From: Kappaphycus alvarezii
Taxonomy: Eukaryota; Rhodophyta; Florideophyceae; Gigartinales; Solieriaceae
DNA: 64,000 nt
Assembly (NCBI GenBank): GCA_002205965.3
Contig: NADL03000070.1
Span: 1-64,000 of the forward strand
Direction: 5' to 3'
Part shown: positions 1 to 10,174 of the stretch, one piece after another
Position numbering within the stretch: position 1 is the stretch's first letter
How the letters are laid out: each line of letters opens with the position of its first letter
The notes under the pieces: generated by a model
Databases searched by the model: none
Told to the model about the DNA's origin: nothing
The model's input: the letters and a program-made list of their open reading frames with translations, nothing else
Program-made: the position numbers and the translations under genes

Positions 1-1535
1 ACCTTACGGAAAAGCACCAAATATTCCTCAGGAGTAAGTCGTGCATGTCTTCCCTTTCGCTGTTTTATCTTGGAGTCACTCTAATAAATGTTATTTTTCT
101 TCTGCCGAAGCAGTTGGGGAGATAGTTGCGGGATAAAGAGTAATTAAACCGTCGGGTTTTGGCTGCAACGGCCGGTACCGATAGTAGGTGCGGCTCCGGG
201 GATAGTGCGTGCAGCTGCATCGTGGTTGCACTAGTGGTCTAGCCGGCTGTTGCCGCAGCGGTAATGGTGGGTGCAGGAGCAAAGGGGGAAAGTGAGGTAT
301 TATGTATAACGTTGAATGTTCCTGTGGTAATGCAGCAGACGTTTGGCACATTTCAGCAGACGGGTGGATAAGAACAAAAGCCTTTGGGATTGTGCCATAA
401 GCGGGGTTAGATCGACGCGGTGCAAGCGCGGAATGGCAACAAAAGGAGTCATGTTCGCATCTATGGGTGAGGTGCTTACAGATCTGGGAGCAGCGTGGGT
501 GGTGGTCTTTGCGGCGAGGGGGAGGGGACATCAGCGGGGTTAATATTCGCAGCGGCGGGGAAGAAACAGCAGCCTTTAGGAGGGTCGCGGCGAGTTTGAC
601 AAGCACCGGATGCTATTTTTGCATCTGATTGATTTACTGCAGCATCTTTTGTGATATACGCAGCGGCATGGTTAGTGTCCGGAGCAGCGGAAAAGTGTTT
701 GTTGAATGGAAGGTTCATCGAAGCAGGAGGGGAGAAGAGGTCCGTGATTTTGGAATAGAGGTTTCTTTCCGAGGATAACAAGTGCCGCTTGGTGCTTGTT
801 GTGATGGGGCTTCCCAAGGATTCAGAGATTTCGGCCAAGGAAGGGTGGGGAGGAGTGTGGAAGTCGATTGAGTCGATTGCTTGGATGGTGGAGTTTGGTT
901 TGTGAGAAGAGGACCAAAGTGATGGATAAGGGGGGAGTAAGGATAACGATATTCGGTTGCCGCCAAAGCTCATCTCACGGGTCTTCACTGACGCCAAAGT
1001 TCATCTCACGGGTCTTCACTAACGGTTGGGATTTCAGCAATTAATTATCCATCTGAACCCAATCTTTGACTAACTCATGACAGTCTGTCCTTATAAACGA
1101 CTAAGTCATAATATAATATTACTTATTTCTGAATAGTCGTGACTTTCACCCATGGTTGCTGATGTCTATGGTTGCATTGGACCGGGTTGGATCAAGCTGT
1201 GGAACAAGTCGCCCACTTACTCGCCAGCAAGCGTAGTACCTCTGTTGCCGCCGAGGAACATTCGTTCCTCGTTAAATTCGTATGCCTGATTGTCCAATAC
1301 GTTGCTACGTCCGTTAATCGGCGGCGTCTTGACCAGCCACCGATTTGGCCCCTGCTGTGTAGTCCCAGGCCCTGCGCTGTATGGCGCTAGTGGTTCCTGA
1401 GTATTGATCATTAAAGGTGATGCTTTCGTGCGTAAGCTCTCTATTTTTGATTTTCGGACACCATCATATGTATTGTACATCCATTACATACTGTACTGAA
1501 GAAGAAGAAGACTTTACCAAGCAGAAAAGGGGGGG
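1..1535. other. No recognisable gene; G-rich sequence
   Basis: I recognise no protein family in this stretch. The longest open frame is on the minus strand at 476-997 (173 codons, rich in S, P and A); it has no motif I know and its composition follows the local base bias, so I do not call it a gene. The 31-bp tandem duplication listed separately falls partly inside it. The sequence lies upstream, in plus coordinates, of the minus-strand LINE remnant that starts near 1536. Confidence 0.4.
961..1022. repeat. Tandem duplication, two 31-bp units
   Basis: The units at 961-991 and 992-1022 differ only by a C/T near the start and by the last bases. Both contain CATCTCACGGGTCTTCACT. This is a simple recent tandem duplication. 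Confidence 0.85.
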
Positions 1536-3036
1536 CTAGCGGCCCTCAAAAGGGGAAAATGTATCCGAGCCAGGAGCGGTTGAGTTGTCGTCGGTTGATC
1601 GCGACAGAATTTCGTTGTTGTATGAGCGAACTGATAATCGTGAACAAGCGATCGCGCTCGAAGGCAGGGCTACTGCCTTTCCGTAGAGCGATGTACTCAG
1701 CAATTCTGGACAGACCTCGTTCGGCACCGGGACCGGCAGACCCGTATATATCGAAAGCCATCGGGTGGAAGTCAATACGTAGTTTCGCCATAGTGGAGAG
1801 ATTTCGCGCGCTCAGATGCAGTAAGGGCAGCGAGGGGCGTGTGAATCCGCTGTTGGGCGTATGGGGCGGAGTGGGGGCTGATGACAGTGAGTCGTAGCCC
1901 TGGGGACGGGAGAGAACTGGACATCATCGATGTAGATGTCGGGCGGCGGCGGGAGTTGAGGGTCGGCAAGTCTTGCGGGAAGGTCCATTCCCGGACAGGG
2001 CGAATCCCAATTGATAAGCGTGTAACTCGGAAATGAGGCGGTCGCGAACACAATTGTGGCGCCGAATGGAGCCGTCGGCGCAGGGACAGACAGAGGCATG
2101 GTGTCCGTAGGAATCCAGGGTGGGGAAAGTGGGAAGTGGGCGGCGGCGCAATAGGTGCAGGGTTGTGTGCCAGAGATGATGGGGACACCAAAGCGGAGGC
2201 AAACCAAGGTTCGCCAGACTTCAGGAGCGGCCCGGGTACCGAGATGGCTCTGCGGGGTTGTGAAAGGGACGGGAGGCGTGGGAAGAAGCGACGGAAGCTA
2301 GGCGGAGTAGCCGGGGCCGGAGGAGGAGAGTTCGACGGAGAGAAGTCTGGCGCGAAGCGCCTTTGTGATCTCAGCAGTAGCGGTTGTCTGGAAGTCAGAC
2401 AGGCCGGGGGAAGAGAGCGTGGAGGCCAGCAAGGACGGCTCTGGGGGAGAAACTGTCGGGGAGGCTGTTTGGCCCGGATGGAGGCAAGAGGCGTTGAGAT
2501 CAAGGGAGGACGTCGAAGCAATCACCGAGGAGGAGCGAAGAAGTGGGTAGGAGGAGAGAACAGAGCCAGCGTAGCATGCCTCTGCGATGGTTTCGGCTAG
2601 GGAAGTCCGAGCCCTCCCATACGTAGTGGAAGCTGGGCGGTGAGCCAGGACTGTCTGGGAGACGACGGTGCATGTCTTCGAACAGCCGTCGCATTCCAGA
2701 GTCAAAGGTTTAAGCTCCGGAAAGAGTGAGATGCGGCGGGGTGCAGCGAAGAACATAGATCAGGCGGCAGGAACTGGCACAGTGTCGCAGTAGTTGGTAG
2801 CCCAGTTGAGGGTCATTCAATCCGGAGATGCGCGACCAAACCTCGGAAGTGGCATGTACCCGGGAGGCAAGAAAAGACTGGCAGCTTTGCGGGGTGCCGA
2901 TTGGGGATCCAAGGACTGTCACGGATTGTGGGAACGTATCGTGCAGGGTGTGGCACAGTACAGTACTGTACAGTATGTGCAGTATACTGTACATATACCG
3001 TACTGTGTTTGATTTTCCAGTCTGCGGAAAGGGCAA
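1536..3036 (-). pseudogene. LINE-like reverse transcriptase, C-terminal half (remnant L5)
   Basis: This is the broken C-terminal part of a non-LTR retroelement RT protein, read on the minus strand in several frames. From 3036 downward the first piece carries LGSPIG, then DPQLGYQLLRHC and a short PP box, the pattern that follows the RT thumb in this class. Near 2694 comes a piece reading FEDMHRR. Around 2100 one frame gives GHHASVCPCADGSIRRHN followed by VRD, the GDHxxxC...RHN zinc-type C-terminal domain of these elements. The next piece reads TVISPHSA, and 1546-1791 ends with HPMAFDIYGSAGPGAER, the usual tail. At least four frame changes are needed, so it is dead. The RT catalytic core is absent. 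It differs from the YHDD family of 17-44 kb in the RHN signature and resembles the piece at 5.3-6.1 kb. Confidence 0.7.
2954..3007. repeat. Cluster of overlapping TACTGTAC-type palindromes
   Basis: A 54-bp run made of overlapping CAGTACAGTACTGTACAG, GTATACTGTAC and GTACTGTG words, all built on the palindrome core TACTGTAC or GTAC. It sits inside the L5 remnant, where it reads through as low-complexity residues, so it probably expanded or inserted after the copy was dead. Confidence 0.8.
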
Positions 3037-3690
3037 AGCTGAATTGCCTGGCAGTTATCCTAACTTTCGCAAAAATATTTGAAGATTATAGGTTTTGGTC
3101 GAAGCCACCTGGCCCAAAGTCGGAAACGGGAAAACACTGTTGAAAGGCGAGAAAGAAAATATGTGCGAGAGAGGTAATGGCGACGCTAGACCAACAAGTT
3201 TTTCAAACAAGTTGGGAAAGTTGAGCTTTCGGTATAATTACATGATGCAGGTACAAATACGGGAGGGAGAATATTTTATGGCCTCCAGACAAGAGACACA
3301 GTATGGTATTAATTTTACGTACAGTCTAGTGTCTATTGGACCGTTGTCCTCATATGAGGACTACTTTTGCACTTTTTTTCAACACAAAATTCTTTTACCT
3401 CAGCGCATTTCTTATCCCTCCGCATTAGTTCATGAGTGTAGATGGCCGATCAAAACAAACTTTTCAAGATTGTTGACCTCGGTGAAGGATAGAGCAGTTT
3501 TCCCTCACCAGCTTCCGCTCTCGCAAGAAGTTGCGAAAACGACTTCATTTTGGAGGGTAAAATAGTTCGTATTATCGTGGGGGGTTTCAGAAACGAGGGC
3601 GCATGTACTGTACAGTAAAAAATTACTGCTTGTAGCTAAACATAAAAAACCTTTTTTCCAGTAAAAATTTCGCATTTACCTTTCCAAAAT
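3037..3690. other. Unassigned sequence
   Basis: A 156-codon open frame at 3095-3565 (plus) shows no motif I recognise and I do not support it as a gene. The stretch holds the first of three CATATG-centred palindromes. Confidence 0.35.
3346..3361. repeat. 16-bp perfect palindrome, copy 1
   Basis: GTCCTCATATGAGGAC is its own reverse complement. The same 16-mer recurs at 3750-3765, and a copy missing one base lies at 3773-3787. It could be a protein-binding dyad; function unknown. Confidence 0.85.
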
Positions 3691-3732
3691 GTGGTAGTAA
3701 TCTTTATTGGTTGTACAATGTCGCACAGAAGC
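3691..3732. repeat. Direct repeat, left copy (42 bp)
   Basis: This 42-bp sequence recurs at 4167-4209 with two small differences. Both contain TTTATTGGTTGTACAATGTC. The pair brackets a 434-bp segment that carries a LINE 3' fragment and two palindromes. It is too long for a normal target-site duplication, so an ectopic or tandem duplication is more likely. Confidence 0.85.
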
Positions 3733-3747
3733 AAAATGTAACGGAAA

Positions 3748-3787
3748 TTGTCCTCATATGAGGACAAAGCGTGTCTCATATGAGGAC
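3748..3787. repeat. Two further CATATG-centred palindromes
   Basis: TTGTCCTCATATGAGGACAA at 3748-3767 is a perfect 20-bp palindrome. Six bases later, GTCTCATATGAGGAC (3773-3787) is the same word with one C deleted. Confidence 0.85.
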
Positions 3788-4039
3788 AGTGCTTGGTCGG
3801 ATAGACACTAGTAAACGGTATGATGTAGTATTCCACTTTTTTTCTTTTTCGAAAGGCACTGCCCAGCCAGACCAATCAAAGTCTTCCAAGTCAGCCTCGC
3901 GCTGGTCCCGTCGTTGGTCTCGCGATACTCTTTGCAATTAAACCCCTCGCCAAAAATAGCATTTTATACCGTTCAAGGACGGTACCATTTAATTTACTGT
4001 ACACTAATGGTCGTCACAGCCCTTTTCACTATGCACCCA

Positions 4040-4158
4040 GTTCCTTCCCATTACTGTGTCCGTATCCCCTTTTAGAGTTGATTGCGGTTGTCTGGAAAAC
4101 CATGGGATAGACCGGATGTATCTTCCAGAGTAAAACACCCAAACCTTTTCCCCCAGTC
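4040..4158 (+). mobile_element. 5'-truncated LINE 3' end (tail copy a)
   Basis: About 119 bp matching the 3' untranslated tail of the YHDD LINE family: GTTCCTTCCCATTACTGTGT, then GGTTGTCTGGAAAACCATGG, then the terminal AAAACACCCAAACCTTTTCC. The same tail follows the LINE coding end at 30.4-30.5 kb and 31.7-31.8 kb. No poly(A) follows. Its strand is plus. Confidence 0.8.
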
Positions 4159-4166
4159 CTTACGCG

Positions 4167-4209
4167 TGTGGTGGTAAATCTTTATTGGTTGTACAATGTC
4201 GCACAGAAG
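4167..4209. repeat. Direct repeat, right copy (43 bp)
   Basis: Right partner of the 3691-3732 repeat; see that entry. Confidence 0.85.
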
Positions 4210-4744
4210 CGTGCGCAGGGTATTCATAAATTAACTACGGATGCGGGCGGCGGGTAGAAACCTGTCGCGCCTGCATTATTTGGAGACTAAATGCAAAACG
4301 GATAACGAAGTCGCGGAGCTCCTGTTGAGGGAGGAACCGCGACGGCAGAAGCTACGAAGTAACGAAACAACCGCAAAATCGCATGTGTAGACTTTTGTGG
4401 AAACTATGAAATTGCCAGCGTGCATTGGAGGTCAAGCGCAGATTGCGACTCGAACCTTTGCTACTTCTGCTCGCTAATTTTCATATACTGTACAAATTGT
4501 GCAGCCTCAACTCCGTTCAAATGCATGCAATAGAAGATTGGCCAAGCGATGATCAGCCGCGTTTGCACGCCTTGCCACATTATGGAAACTATAGGAGCCA
4601 TGTTCGGCAGTGGTGATTCAAAAATGATTGTACGTAGGAATGACCGTCCTCAAAATGAAAAAAGGCACCGGCACAAACTAATTTGCCTCACCTGCCAAGT
4701 TCGACGCTGTCAACACCAACCCACCTGTCCTACATGCTGGTAGA
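4210..4744. other. Unassigned sequence
   Basis: No coding pattern, repeat or RNA gene that I can support. The short open frames are random in appearance. Confidence 0.4.
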
Positions 4745-5065
4745 GGAGGGGGGGAAATTGGGGTGCTTTACTGATTAGCGATGCAGGACGGCTATTTTCC
4801 GAAGATAGGGGGGACAGGTCTGTTTAATGAGAGTCTGGAAGAGGCCGAGTCATGAGGTACTACCTCACAGGCGTGGTTGAGGCCACCCGTAAGGCATGCT
4901 GGTTGGACGCTGGTAGAGTGCCAACTGCACCCGCCGCAAAATTTCAAGCACACCGCCGCAAGAGTTGGCTGGGTGTCAGAAAGCATATCTGTTACTGGAA
5001 ATGACCGTTCGTGTTTTCCCCTCTTACAAACCACCGGGACCGCGAAAACTACCTCATTACTCTGA
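4745..5065 (+). pseudogene. YHDD-family LINE fragment (L0)
   Basis: Plus-strand piece of the LINE that appears inverted at 17.30-17.58 kb. The two share runs such as TGCAGGACGGCTATTTTCCG and GAGTCATGAGGTACTACCTC, plus the codons ISDAGRLFSE in one frame. In the relative at 17 kb this segment lies between the RT core and the GVCKGGYL region, so it is the post-RT linker. It is broken, with no full reading frame. Confidence 0.7.
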
Positions 5066-5345
5066 CACTGCCCATGTGTTCATTGTACTCACGTGTCATG
5101 ATCAGCAGCATGTGGTTCTTTTCATTTGCATGCCTGCCTTTCGATTAGTATGATTACACCTCCAGTCCGCTCTTCACTCGATATCGACCTGCATATTCAC
5201 TACTTGTCACATTTAGGGCCCCCGCCTGACTCTCTCGGTGTCTTTTTTGATATTATTCCAAGTATTGGTCCTTGCAGGCCTTGCAGGGGGGAATCTTTAC
5301 GGTGGTTGGAAAGGCACTCAGAGGCGCGAGGAGTAGGATGCAATA

Positions 5346-6129
5346 CTAATCGGAAGAGGTCAGGAGAGAACCTGAGCATATCGTAGAGATGAAGCGGGTA
5401 ACGAGGTTGTGAAACCTGGCGGCATGAGCGCTTGCATATCGTAGAGTGTGAGCGGGTAACGAGATTGTGAAACTAGCGGCATGAGCGGCAAGGCGGCGGA
5501 AAACTGAAAGCCTTCGGGCCAGAGAGAGCATCATAGATGTTCGTGCCTCTTGGAATAAGCAGGAGATATCGTAGAGACGGCAAACTTCCCCATACTGCGC
5601 ATATTTGGAACGTCCGCGAGGGCTGCTGCGGTGGCTTCGGACGGAGCGCCCTGGTGGACTCGGAACAGGACGAGGGTATGGGCGACAGTAACATGCAACG
5701 CTAGGACGCGGTATTCCAGACCGTAAGCCCTGGAATGTAACGTCAGCACGAAGCGCCGAAGGCGAAGAAGCAAAGGTGAAATTAGCGGGAGGGGGAACTG
5801 GGACCTTTATTTAAAGATTTAATTGGGTCTGCTAAACAGACACAACCGGCAAGGCTTGACTAATGCGAGAGGGGTGCTCCAGAAGAGCTTTAATATAATT
5901 GCTTGCAGAAGCTGTGCAAAGCACTGCGAAGGACATTGTGACGGCGGGTTTGACCGTGTTTGTACTTGCAAGTAAGAGCATGGTTACCATCGGAATCTTG
6001 GAACGCCGCATGTCTGCTGACAGGGCTCGCAGGAACTTTTTGGTCGCTGTTCCACGCGAATATCAGGTCTTGTGCGGTGGACCCTTCTCGCGGCTCGATG
6101 ACTTGACTTGGTAATAATGCCCGCAACAT
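5346..6129 (-). pseudogene. LINE-like RT C-terminal domain (remnant L6)
   Basis: The minus-strand frame at 5890-6129 reads DSDGNHALTCKYKHGQTRRH followed by NVLRSALHSFCKQ. This is the D-G-N/D-H-x3-C...RHN-x-LR zinc-type domain found at the C terminus of many LINE-like RT proteins, and it matches the domain in L5. Downstream pieces at 5531-5773 and 5346-5534 continue in other frames with KYAQYGEVC, typical of the segment after this domain. The RT core is missing and several frame changes are needed. There is no sign of a live copy. Confidence 0.65.
5376..5491. repeat. Tandem duplication, two 58-bp units
   Basis: The units starting at 5376 and 5434 both begin GCATATCGTAGAG and run through AGCGGGTAACGAG to GGCATGAGCG. 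A partial third start, ATATCGTAGAGAC, occurs near 5565. The repeat lies in the C-terminal part of LINE remnant L6. Confidence 0.8.
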
Positions 6130-6589
6130 TATTTTCAGATTCAGTGCACAGTTATATGTACAAAATGGAAACGCGCCCAGATTGGAAGATCAACAAAGGG
6201 TACTGTACTTACTTATAACAGAACGTAGGCGGTATCTGATTAATATTGAAATGCGATCATTTCCGAATGTAGAAACACACTGACAGTGTCAAGAGCCATA
6301 TGTGTACATTGCAAGTGGCGCACTTGCCGCTGTCAATTTCACTGACGCAACAATTCGATTGCATTTCCTGAGTCGTGATGCATGACAAAGTGCTCTCCGG
6401 ACAAACAAGACCATTCTTGACATTGTCTACTATCATTTATTTCGCAATTCACATCAATGTGCTTTGTTCGATCATTGAAAGCATTGTTGATCGTCAGATG
6501 GAGTACAAATATCTGTGTCTCAAATGTACGCGAGTGTCGGGTTCATTTTCAGCAGTATCTTGAATTTTGATACCAAATGCTCCCTGAAT
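6130..6589. other. Unassigned sequence
   Basis: Nothing recognisable. It contains isolated words such as GGTACTGTACTTACTT but no ordered repeat or coding pattern. Confidence 0.35.
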
Positions 6590-7260
6590 CACAAATGACA
6601 GGCTATGGTTTTTGCTTCTTGTGAGCTCTGCGTGACGATACTCTGCTCCTTACTACTCCAACTAATTGCACCCCTGCAAGCATAAACAAGTACCCGGTGA
6701 TTAACTTGCGCTCAGGACGCTCCTGAGCCCAATCCGAATCACAGAGCCATGGATGAAGGGGCTTCCCCAGGACTTGTACAAAATGCCCATTCTCACAGTC
6801 ACACGCAAGTAACAGGGAAGATGCTTTTCCCCTTCTAATGGCAGTGTAGCGGTATCTGTGGGTAGCGCGCGAGGTAGTTCATAGCGGAGCAGCTGTCGGG
6901 CCGCGTTGCATTCTCGGGATACATTAACCAACCGACGAAGTTTTGAAATGATTTGATATCCTGCAAAAGTTCGTTATTGAAAGGTTGGCAGCAAAAGCCA
7001 TGAGGCAGTGGCTCGGAGACAGGGTTGCACTTCTCAATATTGAAGTGTTTCAGTAGCTCCTCAACAGCCCAAGCATTGTGTACGGAGATGCCATAATAGA
7101 CATATTATATGAACATTCCGAGATATTTTGACTTCTTGTCACCAACGCAAACCTTGAAACGCGTATACTGTTGATCAAAACCTTGTGGCAGAGACTGGGG
7201 CCTGCGTTTGTTTGCGGCGTTGAGAAGCGCAGCAGTGGTCGTTTAGGTAGCATACTGCCT
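6590..7260 (-). pseudogene. Ty1/copia pol remnant (RT end and RNase H)
   Basis: Read on the minus strand with frame changes, this follows the order of a copia pol. Near 7140 comes KSKYLGMFI (the FLGI-type box after the RT), then NAWAVEELLKHFNIEKC and NPVSEPLPHG, matching the fingers-connection segment. Next is VGWLMYPENAARPDSC with MNYLARYPQIPLHC (the RNase H start, TRPD/YL box). The last part is DSDWAQERPERKLITGYLFML, then GAISWSSKEQSIVTQSSQEA, the classical DADWAG...SGY...SKKQ...SSAEAE end. No protease or integrase is visible, and I see no LTRs. It is the only copia element I recognise in the window. Confidence 0.75.
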
Positions 7261-7793
7261 AAGGCAGAGCAGTACGGATGAGTCCTTTCACAGAAATTGG
7301 GGTGCTTTTGCGGCGTGGTATGGCGGCGTTGTGTGGCAGTAGAGACGGGGTTCGGCTTTTGCTTGCATCAGCGAGAAGCGGGAGGTGGTATTTTTTGATC
7401 TAGGCGAGGGGCGCAGCGGGGGTTTGCAATAGAGAAGGCCAGCAGCCGTCATTTAGCTAGGCGGTGCGGTGCGGAGGATTGATATTACAGCAATTGGCGT
7501 TTTTCGAAGTGGTGTAGCAATGTGGCGGCGGCGTGCTGTGGCAAAGTTATGTGACTGTGCGGTATAGCGGCGTTTTCGGCGGCAAGGTTTGGCTGTGGGG
7601 TTTAGCGGTAATTTTCACGCTGGGCGAGGCGGGCGACATGGTTCTACAAAGAAAAGTGGTGGCGGAGGGGCGGGTGGCATGCTTTAATGACAGGAAAAGG
7701 GGTGGGAGGGGGTTGGTAAAGTTTGGGGGGGATTGGTAAAGTGGGGAAGGAATGAGGTACTCAGAGAACAGTTTCTGGATAATATGGCTACTA
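7261..7793. other. Unassigned G-rich sequence
   Basis: Rich in GGCGG and TGGCGGCG words, with no recognisable coding sequence. It immediately precedes the left end of the Harbinger-type element. Confidence 0.4.
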
Positions 7794-7806
7794 GATGATT
7801 TACGCA
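7794..7806 (+). repeat. H1 left terminal inverted repeat
   Basis: GATGATTTACGCA, preceded by TA. Twelve of its bases pair with the right end at 10410-10421 allowing one difference and one extra base. Confidence 0.7.
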
Positions 7807-7962
7807 AAAGATTTCAGTAAAGCAAAATGTAAATTTCAGTAAATGTAATTACACTAGTGTCACACGTTGCGGAAATTTGCAGAAGAGATGTGACTATCTT
7901 TCCTGAAATGTGATTAAGTAGTGAAATCCATTTCAGTAATACACGCTTAACACGTTGCACAA

Positions 7963-8859
7963 ATGGCATCGTTTCGGCGGGAAGAGGGTATCAGAGAAGA
8001 CAACCAATTTTCCTCTCCATCCCTCCCAACAACTCGCAACATGGCCAACGTAACCACTACCTCCCCTAGCCCCAGTCCTCTTTCCCCTTCTCCTCAAACA
8101 CCTCCTCCGCCATCCCCATCCCCCAACCAGCCGCCCCACCCCCGGTTCCGGAACGAAACAGGGCCGCCGTCCTACGTTCACTCCCGACGATGACGTCATA
8201 ATCGTCCGGGAGGTGGCGGCGGCTAAGGCGCACATAGCCCCGTTCGGTGAAGTGTTAAAGCGATTCGCCGAAGCGCGGCGAAGGCCAACCAAAACCCGAA
8301 CCTCTCCGCGAAGGTAACGCCGAAACGATTACAAGATCGTTACAAGAAGCTGATGGACGCGTTCGCGAAGAAGGATGCTAGAGAGCGGATGATGTCGGGC
8401 GTGGGCGGCGAGTTGGGTGAGGTGGAGGATCTGCTTAGCGCAATGTTGGACGCGCAGAGGGACCTGGAAGCGACGAAAATGCGGAGAGGACGCTGAAGGA
8501 GGCGCAGGAAAATCGCAAAGAGGAGGCCGGTCGTCGGTTAATGGAAACGGCAATGGAACGTGGTGGCGGAATGGCGATGCTGGAGAGAATGGGAAGGGAA
8601 GGGACAAGCGGCGCCGTATGCTGGATGGAGAGAGGGATGAGGTACTGGAGGTTCTCGCCGTCTCACTGCGCGAGACCGATATGGCAAGGATAGAGATCGA
8701 GCGGGAGAGGTTGGATTGGATAGAGACCGAATGGAGAAAGAGGTGGCGGATCGTGCGGCGGAGCGGGACTTCAGGAGGGAGGAGCGGGAGGCGAGGGACA
8801 AGCTGGAGCTAGATAATTTTAAGCTCATGATGGATACCTTTGCATCCGCACGGAAGTAG
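7963..8859 (+). pseudogene. Myb/SANT-like DNA-binding protein of H1
   Basis: In Harbinger-type elements a Myb-like protein binds the subterminal DNA and assists the transposase. The frame from 7963 begins with a proline- and serine-rich leader. A second frame then reads PTFTPDDDVIIVREVAAAKA, followed by HIAPFGEVLKRFAE; a third gives VTPKRLQDRYKKLMDAF and SGVGGELGEVEDLLSAMLDA. This is the helix-rich Myb-like domain, with the conserved DRYKKL segment of its third helix. The C-terminal half is charged and coiled-coil-like (RTLKEAQENRKEEAGRR, REARDKLELDNFKLMMD) and ends at a stop at 8857-8859. About five frame changes are needed over some 295 codons, so the gene is dead. The start is the first ATG of the leader frame and is uncertain. 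Confidence 0.65.
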
Positions 8860-8936
8860 GCTATGTAAAGAATGCGCCGTTTGTCTGTACAGACCTTTCG
8901 GACGATTTTTACCTAATAGGAGCAGCAAGAAGCAGC

Positions 8937-8967
8937 AAAAAATCTCCCGCCCATGCGGGAGTTTTTT
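8937..8967. terminator. Symmetric A6-hairpin-T6 between convergent genes
   Basis: AAAAAA, then CTCCCGC-CCAT-GCGGGAG, then TTTTTT. The stem is seven GC-rich pairs and would extend as A-T pairs. It lies just past the stop of the Myb-like gene and before the 3' end of the transposase, so it could end transcripts from both sides. That role is inferred from shape alone; it is not an established signal in nuclear genes. Confidence 0.35.
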
Positions 8968-9009
8968 GTCCGCGTTAAAGCTCGTCCCTCGCATTCGCGG
9001 ACTTTGTCC

Positions 9010-9051
9010 CGTTCCTCGGGCCGGTCGCGAAGCGACCCGACCCGAGGAACG
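9010..9051. repeat. 42-bp hairpin-forming inverted repeat
   Basis: CGTTCCTCGGG pairs with CCCGAGGAACG, and inside it GGTCGC-GAA-GCGACC forms a second stem. It overlaps the 3' flank of the transposase gene. Confidence 0.8.
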
Positions 9052-9057
9052 AGTACT

Positions 9058-10174
9058 CTACTGACCGTTGAGATATTCCTCCAATGAGGGAGGAGTACAT
9101 TTGAAGAACTGCGCTATCGTGTTCGGATAGATGCAGTTTCTCATGTTCGTCAGCAACATGGCCGTTACATAAAGAGCTCCTACAGGAGATTCCGCGATCC
9201 TCATTTTGCGCTTGAAGTCCACCGTGGTCCAGTAGAGTTTGATCTCTTTGATCCACTCTACTGTCACGCGCACCGTGGACATCGCTTTGTGAACGCTTGG
9301 CAGTGTGCCGTTAGGTTCGACCCTTGGAACGGTACTCCATAAATGTACGCACGTTGTAGCCTGAATCACCATATATTACGTACTGCTTTCCATCTATATA
9401 AAGCAATTCCCCAAGCGTCTCGTCCAGACCACTCCTCATGTATAACGTCCAATCATGCCGACGCCCCTCCATTGGCCCAGAAGCATGTAGTATCATTCCA
9501 TCCGGAGTCGTGACGGCCTGATATTTGAGGGCGTGCTTCCTCTTGTGGCCGTTGTATGCCACGCGTTGCTCCTCATGATCCCCTGGACGAGCAATCCCAA
9601 TTACGGTCCCATCTATGAACCCCACGCAGTTATCCAAAGCGCCACCCGCTTCTTGTACAGCATTCGCGTACCGTTCAGCATTACGAGAGATGAACGTTGA
9701 CGATATAGGGCCCATTAATAGATCTCTACGTGTATCTAGAAACTGCTCAATGCCTTCCCAGAAGATCTCAGAGAGCTGAGACGCGTGACGCCCGAATAGT
9801 AATTCCATGTCCATCCATCGGGCGGGACTACATAGACGCCGTAGAACGACGCATGTTACAAGTAAAGGGTCCACGGCGTATCGATTACGGCCTGTACGAA
9901 CCCAACAAACGGGCCAATTTATAGCCGTTACCATTCGGTAGATATCCTGTTTACGGAACCGAAACAGGCTCAACGATAAAGCATCCGTTATAGCGTTGAA
10001 GTTGAAGGTAAAGCTAGTGGCAAAAATAGCATTACGTCGAAGGATGTAACGGTACTGCTCATTTTTGTAAGCTGCAAATTGTTCAGCGCTGTGGAGAATG
10101 ACACTTGAACCAAGGGGGAAGCGTGACCTCCTAGTAGATCGGATCGAATCAGTAGCGCTGTGGCCGCCTTCCAA
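9058..10174 (-). pseudogene. PIF/Harbinger-like DDE transposase (DDE_Tnp_4 type)
   Basis: The protein would cut and join the ends of H1. The main frame (9311-10174, 287 codons) carries a helical N-terminal part followed by the catalytic region: GFIDGTVIGIARP holds the first Asp, then YNGHKRKHALKYQAV, then YVIYGDSGYNVRT with the second Asp, as in HARBI1-like enzymes. The frame is lost near 9340 and resumes in another (9058-9372), reading STVRVTVEWIKEIKLYW, whose VEW glutamate fits the third catalytic position. One frameshift therefore separates the second Asp from the Glu. Total length would be near 380 residues, normal for the family. Upstream, 10175-10278 continues open in another frame and the true start is unclear. 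Confidence 0.75.

Noticed and set aside
1772-2521. 249-codon minus-strand frame, proline- and serine-rich
   Set aside because: Only its last ~60 codons fit the LINE C-terminal domain (TVISPHSA); the rest is a shadow in GC-rich DNA while the true LINE segments lie in other frames.
5376-5491. CRISPR-like repeat
   Set aside because: Two adjacent 58-bp units without spacers, in a eukaryotic repeat region; a simple tandem duplication.
8937-8967. Bacterial origin because of a rho-independent-like hairpin
   Set aside because: The surroundings are a Harbinger-type transposon and LTR elements, which are eukaryotic; the hairpin shape alone is not evidence of a bacterium.
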